A DNA stretch of 17,218 nt. It comes from JACCUZ01 sp038246575. GTDB taxonomy: Bacteria > Actinomycetota > Actinomycetes > JACCUZ01. Each line of letters opens with the position of its first letter. Position 1 is the stretch's first letter. Both the position numbers and the translations under genes were made by a program. This document shows, piece after piece, positions 12,712-17,218 of this stretch. A model generated the notes under the pieces. It worked only from the letters and a program-made list of their open reading frames with translations, searched no databases and was not told the origin of the DNA. The DNA is taken from positions 1 to 17,218 of the forward strand of contig JBBRVU010000081.1 of assembly GCA_038246575.1 (NCBI GenBank), given 5' to 3'.

Positions 12712-13948
12712 GACGCAGCTGCCGTCGACGTGTGACGTCGTCGTGGTCGGCGCCGGCCTGGCCGGGCTCGCCGCCGCCCGTCACCTCCAGCGGGCTGGCC
12801 TCGATGCGATCGTTCTCGAGGCCTCCGACGCCGTGGGTGGCCGGGTGCGCACCGACCTGGTCGACGGCTGGCGGCTGGACCGGGGCTTCCAGGTGCTCAA
12901 CACGGCCTACCCCGCGGTGGGGGCCGAGCTGGACCTTGCGGCGCTCGACCTGCGGGAGCTGACCCGCGGCGCGCTGCTGGAGCAGAACGGTCGACGGCTC
13001 CGGCTCGCGGACCCCCGGCGCGACCTCGCCGGCGCGCTGAGAACCGCCGGCGCGCCGATCGGGACAGTTCGCGACAAGGCCCTGCTGGCTGCGCTGGCGG
13101 CACGGGTGAGCGCGCTCCCGGCAGCCCGGATCCTGGCCGCCGAGGACGTCCCGGCGCGGGAGGCCCTGGCGCGTCGCGGCTTCTCGGACCAGATGGTCGA
13201 CTCGTTCTTCCGGCCGTTCTTCTCCGGTGTCTTCCTCGAGGCCGATCTGGTCACCTCCAGCCGCTTCCTCGACCTGATGCTGCGGATGTTCGTGCGTGGC
13301 CGGTCGGTGGTCCCTGCCCTCGGGATGCAGCAGATCCCGGAGCAGCTGGCGATGGGCCTCGCGCCGGGCTCGGTCCGGCTCTCGACAGCGGTCGACGAGG
13401 TGACGCCGACCCGGGTGCGCGGGCGGGCTGGCACCGTCACGGCGAGAGCGGTGGTCGTCGCCACGGACTCCTCTGCAGCCGCCCGGCTGGTCCCCGGCGT
13501 CGAGGCCCCGCCCTGGAACGCGGTCAGCACCATCTACCACCTGGCCCCCGCCGACCCGCTCGGCGAGCCGACGCTGATGCTGGACGCCGACCGTGAGTCG
13601 CCCGTGGTCAACACCGTCGTCATGACCGCGGCCGCCCCGACCTACGGACCCGGTGACGGCCGGGCGCTGGTCTCCACCTCGGTGCTGGGCGCCGTTGGTG
13701 TCGACGTCGAGCCGCTGGTGCGACGTCGGCTGGCCGGGCTGTATCGGACGAGCACGAGTGACTGGGCGCACCTTCGGACGTACGTCATCGAGCAGGCGCT
13801 GCCGGCGATGACCGCACCCCACGCCTTCGAGCGGCCCGAGCGCGTCGGCGGCGTCTTCGTCTGCGGCGACCATCGCGACACGAGCTCCATCCAGGGCGCC
13901 CTGGCCTCCGGGCGACGCGTGGCGCGCGCAGTGATCTACGCCCTGTGA
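12710..13948 (+). CDS. FAD-dependent oxidoreductase, amine oxidase/phytoene desaturase-like
   Basis: This 412-residue flavoprotein opens with a Rossmann dinucleotide motif (CDVVVVGAGLAGLAAARHL, GxGxxG at 14-19), an acidic residue after the second strand (VLEASD) and GGRVRTD, which together mark the amine-oxidase/phytoene-desaturase superfamily. The C-terminal FAD contact is GVFVCGDHRDTSSIQGALASGRRVA. The middle (FFRPFFSGVFLE) may be the substrate domain. No carotenoid genes lie nearby, so the substrate is unknown. The frame stays open back to 12395, but that extension overlaps the penicillin-binding protein remnant and looks non-coding. The promoter must lie within or very near that remnant. 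The gene ends 49 bp before the transhydrogenase operon. Confidence 0.85.
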   Translation: MTQLPSTCDVVVVGAGLAGLAAARHLQRAGLDAIVLEASDAVGGRVRTDLVDGWRLDRGFQVLNTAYPAVGAELDLAALDLRELTRGALLEQNGRRLRLADPRRDLAGALRTAGAPIGTVRDKALLAALAARVSALPAARILAAEDVPAREALARRGFSDQMVDSFFRPFFSGVFLEADLVTSSRFLDLMLRMFVRGRSVVPALGMQQIPEQLAMGLAPGSVRLSTAVDEVTPTRVRGRAGTVTARAVVVATDSSAAARLVPGVEAPPWNAVSTIYHLAPADPLGEPTLMLDADRESPVVNTVVMTAAAPTYGPGDGRALVSTSVLGAVGVDVEPLVRRRLAGLYRTSTSDWAHLRTYVIEQALPAMTAPHAFERPERVGGVFVCGDHRDTSSIQGALASGRRVARAVIYAL

Positions 13949-13960
13949 CGGCCGCGGTCG

Positions 13961-13989
13961 TTCGTGTCGGCGCCCTGGTGATCTAGGTT
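13961..13989 (+). promoter_or_regulatory. Candidate promoter of the pnt operon, possibly leaderless
   Basis: TTCGTG (13961-13966) and TAGGTT (13984-13989) are 17 bases apart. The second fits the actinobacterial -10 pattern TAnnnT. Only eight bases separate it from the GTG start at 13998, so transcription would begin at or within a base or two of the start codon. There is no good Shine-Dalgarno sequence before this GTG, which agrees with a leaderless mRNA. The -35 is weak. Confidence 0.4.
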
Positions 13990-13997
13990 GGCCGATC

Positions 13998-15089
13998 GTG
14001 AGAGTCGTCGTCCCAGCCGAGGTCCGTCCGGGCGAGCGCCGGGTGGCGCTCGTTCCCGAGGCCGTGACCCGCCTGGTCGAGGCGGGGCTCGAGGTCGTGG
14101 TCGAGGCGGGTGCCGGCGTCTGTGCCTACGCCACCGACCAGGCGTACGCCGACGCCGGTGCAGAGGTCGTCGTCGGTGACGTCCTCGCCGACGGCGACGT
14201 GGTGCTGACGGTCTCGCCGCTGTCCCTCGAGCAGGCTCGCCGGGTCCGCAGCGGCGCCGTGGTCGTGGGATTCCTGCCGACCGCATCGAACCCCGACCTG
14301 ATCGCTGCCCTGCGTGAGCGGGAGGTGCTCGCGTTCGCGATGGAGCAGGTGCCGCGCATCTCGCGGGCCCAGTCGATGGACGCCCTCTCGTCGCAGGCGC
14401 TGGTGGCCGGCTATCGAGCCACCCTGGTGGCCGCCGAGCGGCTGCCCCGGTTCTTCCCGCTGTTCATGACTGCCGCCGGCACGGTGGCGCCGGCCAAGGT
14501 GCTGGTGCTCGGAGCGGGTGTCGCGGGGCTCCAGGCGATCGCCACAGCCCGTCGGCTGGGCGCAGTCGTCGAGGCCTATGACGTACGGCCGGCGTCGGCT
14601 GACGAGGTGCGCTCGATGGGCGCGACCTTCGTCGACCTCGGCCTGGAGTCACTCGAGGGTGCGGGCGGCTATGCCCGCGAGATGGGCGAGGAGCGCTCGC
14701 GTCGACAGCGCGAGCTGCTCACGCCGTACGTCGCGGCCAGCGACGCGGTCATCACCACCGCCGCGGTCCCCGGCCGCGAGGCGCCTCTGCTGGTGACCAG
14801 CGAGATGGTCGAGTCGATGCGTCCCGGGTCGGTGGTGGTCGACCTGGCGGCCGAGAGCGGCGGGAACTGCGAGCTCTCCCGGCCCGGTGAGGACGTCGTG
14901 CACCACGGGGTCACGGTCTGGGGCGCGCGCGACGTGCCGTCGTCGATGGCCGTCCACGCCAGCCAGCTGTACGCGCGCAACGTCGTCAACCTGGTCCTGC
15001 TCATGACCACCGAGGGCCGGGTGGAGCCTGACTTCGACGACGAGATCGTCGCCGGCGCCTGCGTCACCCGGAAGGAGCCCGATGAGTGA
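13998..15089 (+). CDS. pntAA: NAD(P) transhydrogenase subunit alpha, part 1 (NAD(H)-binding domain I)
   Basis: This 363-residue soluble subunit binds NAD(H) in proton-translocating transhydrogenase, which uses the proton gradient to transfer hydride from NADH to NADP+. The N-terminus (PAEVRPGERRVALVPEAVTRLVEAG) is the alanine dehydrogenase/PNT domain. The nucleotide motif VLVLGAGVAGLQA (GxGxxG 172-177) is followed by VEAYDVRPASADEVRSMGA. Later conserved stretches are ITTAAVPGREAPLLV, VVVDLAAESGGNCE and SQLYARNVVNLVLLM. The membrane part is a separate gene here, unlike the fused E. coli PntA. The stop overlaps the start of pntAB by eight bases, and GAAGGAG (15071-15077) inside its 3' end serves that gene. 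Confidence 0.95.
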   Translation: MRVVVPAEVRPGERRVALVPEAVTRLVEAGLEVVVEAGAGVCAYATDQAYADAGAEVVVGDVLADGDVVLTVSPLSLEQARRVRSGAVVVGFLPTASNPDLIAALREREVLAFAMEQVPRISRAQSMDALSSQALVAGYRATLVAAERLPRFFPLFMTAAGTVAPAKVLVLGAGVAGLQAIATARRLGAVVEAYDVRPASADEVRSMGATFVDLGLESLEGAGGYAREMGEERSRRQRELLTPYVAASDAVITTAAVPGREAPLLVTSEMVESMRPGSVVVDLAAESGGNCELSRPGEDVVHHGVTVWGARDVPSSMAVHASQLYARNVVNLVLLMTTEGRVEPDFDDEIVAGACVTRKEPDE

Positions 15090-15396
15090 CGGCCTGACCC
15101 TGTTGACGTTCTTCGTGCTGGCGGTCTTCGTCGGCTTCGAGGTCGTGTCCAAGGTGTCCTCGGTGCTGCACACCCCGCTGATGTCGGGGGCGAACGCGAT
15201 CCACGGCGTGATCCTGGTCGGGGCGATCGTCGTCTCCGGGCACGCGGACTCCGGGATCGCGCTCGCGCTGGGGCTGGCCGCAGTCGTCCTGGCGACGGTG
15301 AACATGGTCGGCGGGTTCGTGGTCACCGACCGGATGCTGCAGATGTTCGGCGCCAACCGAAAAGCCCGCTCCCGCGACACCGACCGGGCGGCCTGA
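15082..15396 (+). CDS. pntAB: NAD(P) transhydrogenase subunit alpha, part 2 (membrane domain)
   Basis: This 104-residue membrane protein has three hydrophobic segments (about 5-22, 43-53 with its flanks, and 58-82) and a short charged tail. The stretch SVLHTPLMSGANAIHGVILVG is the highly conserved PntA membrane signature, and VNMVGGFVVTDRMLQMF is also diagnostic. It forms part of domain II, the proton channel, together with the membrane region of PntB. It starts at an ATG inside the end of pntAA, behind a good ribosome binding site. Its stop touches the GTG of pntB, so the three subunits are made from one coupled message. Confidence 0.95.
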   Translation: MSDGLTLLTFFVLAVFVGFEVVSKVSSVLHTPLMSGANAIHGVILVGAIVVSGHADSGIALALGLAAVVLATVNMVGGFVVTDRMLQMFGANRKARSRDTDRAA

Positions 15397-16794
15397 GTGG
15401 ACCTCCTGCCGGCCGACGCCGCGGCGTTCGGCTACCTGATCGCTGCCGTCTGCTTCATCCTCGCTCTCAAGGGCCTGTCGTCGCCGGCGACCGCGCGGCG
15501 CGGCAACCTGCTGGGCGCGGGCGGCGCGGTGCTCGCCTGTGTCGTGGTCTTCCTGTCCGAGGACCTGCAGCACGTCGTCCCGATCCTGGTTGCGATCGCG
15601 GTCGGCAGCGCTCTGGGCGTGCCGGCTTCGCGGCGGGTTGCCATGACCCAGATGCCGCAGCTCGTGGCGTTGTTCAACGGCGTCGGTGGCGCGGCGGCCG
15701 CCCTGGTCGCGGCGCTGGAGCTGACCGGGTCCGACGTTGCGGCCTCGTCCGTCGCCGCGGCGGCCGGCGCGTTCACGGTGCTGGTCGGGGCAGTGTCGTT
15801 CTCCGGCTCCTGCGTGACCTTCGCCAAGCTGCAGGAGCTGATGACGACACGGCCGGTGGTCTTCCCGGGCGGCCCGGTGGCCATGGCCGGAGCATCCGCC
15901 GTCTCGGTCGCGCTGGCCGTGGGGGTCGTGGTCGATGCGCAGAGCGGCGTCCTGCATGCCGAGCTGCTCGTGCTGCTGGGTCTCGTGGCGCTTGTCGTCG
16001 GGGTGCTGTTCGTGCTGCCGGTCGGTGGCGCCGACGTACCCATCGTCATCTCACTGCTCAACGCCTTCACCGGGCTTACCGTGGCGGCCAGTGGCTACGT
16101 GCTGGACAACGTGCTGCTGCTGGTGGCGGGCACCCTGGTCGGCGCGTCCGGCACCATCCTCACCCGGATGATGGCCTCGGCGATGGGCCGGTCGACCGTG
16201 TCGATCCTGTTCGGCGCCTTCAAGGGCGGCTCGACCGCCGGATCGACGGCGATGAGCGACCGCCCGGTGCGCTCGGCAAGCGCCGACGACGTCGCGATCC
16301 TGCTGGCCTACGCCCGCAAGGTGGTCATCGTCCCGGGCTACGGGCTGGCCGTCGCGCAGGCGCAGCACACCATCCACGAGCTCGTCGACGTGCTGGAGGG
16401 CAAGGGTGTCCAGGTGCTCTACGGCATCCATCCCGTGGCCGGCCGGATGCCGGGTCACATGAACGTGCTGCTGGCCGAGGCGAACGTCCCGTACGGCCAG
16501 CTCAAGGAGATGGACGAGGCGAACTCCGAGCTGTCGTCCACGGACGTCGCTCTCGTCGTCGGCGCCAACGACGTCGTGAACCCGGCGGCGAAGACCAGTC
16601 CGGGCAGCCCGATCTACGGCATGCCGATCATGACCGTGGGCGACGCGAGTGCCGTGGTCTTCCTCAAGCGGTCGATGCGGCCGGGGTTCGCCGGCATCGA
16701 GAACGAGCTGCTCTACGACCCCAAGACCACGCTGCTCTTCGGTGACGCCAAGGACACCCTGACGGCGGTGCTGCAGGGTCTGAAGTCCCTGTAG
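15397..16794 (+). CDS. pntB: NAD(P) transhydrogenase subunit beta
   Basis: This 465-residue subunit has about eight to nine membrane helices in the first 270 residues and a soluble NADP(H)-binding domain III at the end. Domain III shows the GYGLAVAQAQ motif (from residue 314), IHPVAGRMPGHMNVLLAEA, VGANDVVNPAAKT, KRSMRPGFAG and GDAK (449-452), all typical of PntB. The membrane part includes MPQLVALFNGVGGAAAAL. Start is the GTG directly after the pntAB stop, with no Shine-Dalgarno sequence of its own, so translation probably depends on coupling. Length is normal and no key motif is missing, so the transhydrogenase should be functional. It faces the convergent upp gene across about 200 bp. Confidence 0.96.
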   Translation: MDLLPADAAAFGYLIAAVCFILALKGLSSPATARRGNLLGAGGAVLACVVVFLSEDLQHVVPILVAIAVGSALGVPASRRVAMTQMPQLVALFNGVGGAAAALVAALELTGSDVAASSVAAAAGAFTVLVGAVSFSGSCVTFAKLQELMTTRPVVFPGGPVAMAGASAVSVALAVGVVVDAQSGVLHAELLVLLGLVALVVGVLFVLPVGGADVPIVISLLNAFTGLTVAASGYVLDNVLLLVAGTLVGASGTILTRMMASAMGRSTVSILFGAFKGGSTAGSTAMSDRPVRSASADDVAILLAYARKVVIVPGYGLAVAQAQHTIHELVDVLEGKGVQVLYGIHPVAGRMPGHMNVLLAEANVPYGQLKEMDEANSELSSTDVALVVGANDVVNPAAKTSPGSPIYGMPIMTVGDASAVVFLKRSMRPGFAGIENELLYDPKTTLLFGDAKDTLTAVLQGLKSL

Positions 16795-16827
16795 CCGGGT
16801 AGCGCCTGAGTTGCCGCCGGAATCTCG

Positions 16828-16878
16828 ATGATCGGAGCAACCCGGGGCTCTGAGCCGGCCTTGGCGCACTCCGATCAT
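16828..16878. terminator. Inverted repeat between pntB and upp, possible bidirectional terminator
   Basis: ATGATCGGAG (16828-16837) and CTCCGATCAT (16869-16878) form a perfect 10-bp inverted repeat around a 31-base loop that holds smaller GC-rich pairings (GGCTC/GAGCC). It lies between two convergent genes, where a terminator for both is expected, but no run of T follows either arm. The rest of the 200-bp spacer (16795-16994) shows no gene or RNA that I can support. Confidence 0.45.
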
Positions 16879-16994
16879 GCAGTATTCGCCCCTACTGCCC
16901 AAGCGGGGCCGGGCCGTGACCACGGACCGGGGCGGCTCGTCGGACCGCAGGATCGCCGACCTGCGGGAGGACGTATGGGCAAGGAAGAGGACGG

Positions 16995-17218
16995 CTAGAC
17001 CACGCCGTAGAGCCGGTCGCCCGCGTCGCCGAGCCCGGGCACGATGTAGCCGAGCTCGTTGAGCCGCTCGTCCAGCCCGGCGGTCACCACGGTCACAGGG
17101 ACCGACGACGACCCGAAGGCCTCCTCCATCACGGCGATCCCCTCGGGTGCCGCGAGCAGGCAGATGGCGGTGATGTCGTCGGCGCCGCGCTCCAGGAGGA
17201 AGGTCAGCGCGGCCACCA
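16995..17218 (-). CDS. upp: Uracil phosphoribosyltransferase (5' part outside window)
   Basis: Only the C-terminal 74 or so residues are visible, read on the - strand from the window edge. The frame contains AALTFLLERGADDITAICLLAAPEG and ends with LNELGYIVPGLGDAGDRLYGVV. The GYIVPGLGDAGDR segment is the conserved uracil-binding C-terminal motif of Upp, which makes UMP from uracil and PRPP in pyrimidine salvage. The GTG at 17216 is an internal valine codon, not the start, because the family has about 130 more residues before this point. The stop is TAG at 16997-16995. Confidence 0.95.
   Translation of the reverse strand, partial: VAALTFLLERGADDITAICLLAAPEGIAVMEEAFGSSSVPVTVVTAGLDERLNELGYIVPGLGDAGDRLYGVV

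Noticed and set aside
12503..13873. 456-codon antisense frame opposite the FAD oxidoreductase
   Set aside because: It is a shadow frame typical of high-GC DNA, with low-complexity Arg/Gly/His-rich sequence and no recognisable domain. The + strand gene is clear.
16975..16998. Seven-residue ORF (MGKEEDG) behind GGGAGG
   Set aside because: The spacing to the ATG is short, it ends inside the upp stop region, and nothing else supports translation. It is probably chance in GC-rich DNA.
16877..17062. 61-codon + strand reading frame between pntB and upp
   Set aside because: It has no ribosome binding site, overlaps upp antisense, and its second half is an Arg-rich shadow of upp.

Overview
The window is about 17.2 kb of dense, very GC-rich DNA with frequent GTG starts, start/stop overlaps of the ATGA/GTGA type, and actinobacterial gene families (an Asp23/AmaP/DUF6286 cluster, three-subunit PntAA-PntAB-PntB). 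It comes from a high-GC actinobacterium. A member of the Nocardioidaceae or a close relative is my guess from gene content, not something the sequence proves. No tRNA, rRNA, CRISPR array, insertion sequence or integrase was seen.

Region 1 (1-2682, + strand) is a tightly coupled seven-gene envelope-stress operon, entered in mid-gene. It holds an Asp23/Gls24 protein (5' end missing), a divergent Asp23-like protein, a tiny protein with a J-domain-like HPD motif, a 59-residue DUF2273-type membrane protein, a second full Asp23 protein, a DUF6286-type two-helix membrane protein, and AmaP. Five of the seven share a V-x-G-V core typical of the Asp23 fold. The likely picture is an Asp23 assembly tethered to the inner face of the membrane by several small anchors, with a possible Hsp70 contact through the HPD protein.

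Region 2 (2735-4870, +) is a RecQ-family helicase with a phosphoribosyltransferase-like C-terminal domain. It converges, with a 3-bp gap, on a 993-residue metalloprotease-like protein (4874-7855, -). That protein has an FTP-like N-terminal region, an unusual HExxxH zinc motif and a C-terminal beta domain, but no signal peptide.

Region 3 (7856-11565) starts with a 201-bp divergent intergenic region carrying a near-perfect match to the nickel-responsive Nur box. It precedes a NiCoT-family nickel/cobalt permease, and 11 bp further on lies a thiamine-diphosphate enzyme related to the pyruvate dehydrogenase E1 (AceE)/transketolase family.

Region 4 (11580-13948) contains the decayed remains of a class B penicillin-binding protein on the - strand. 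It has three frame switches and has lost the active-site serine and KTG motifs. It abuts a FAD-dependent amine-oxidase/phytoene-desaturase-like oxidoreductase on the + strand.

Region 5 (13998-16794, +) is the complete proton-translocating transhydrogenase operon pntAA-pntAB-pntB, with a promoter placed so that the mRNA may be leaderless. A roughly 200-bp convergent spacer with a perfect 10-bp inverted repeat separates it from the 3' end of upp (uracil phosphoribosyltransferase, -), which runs off the window. The most unusual items are the HExxxH protease opposite a Nur-box-controlled nickel transporter, and the helix-I-less J-like protein inside the Asp23 operon.
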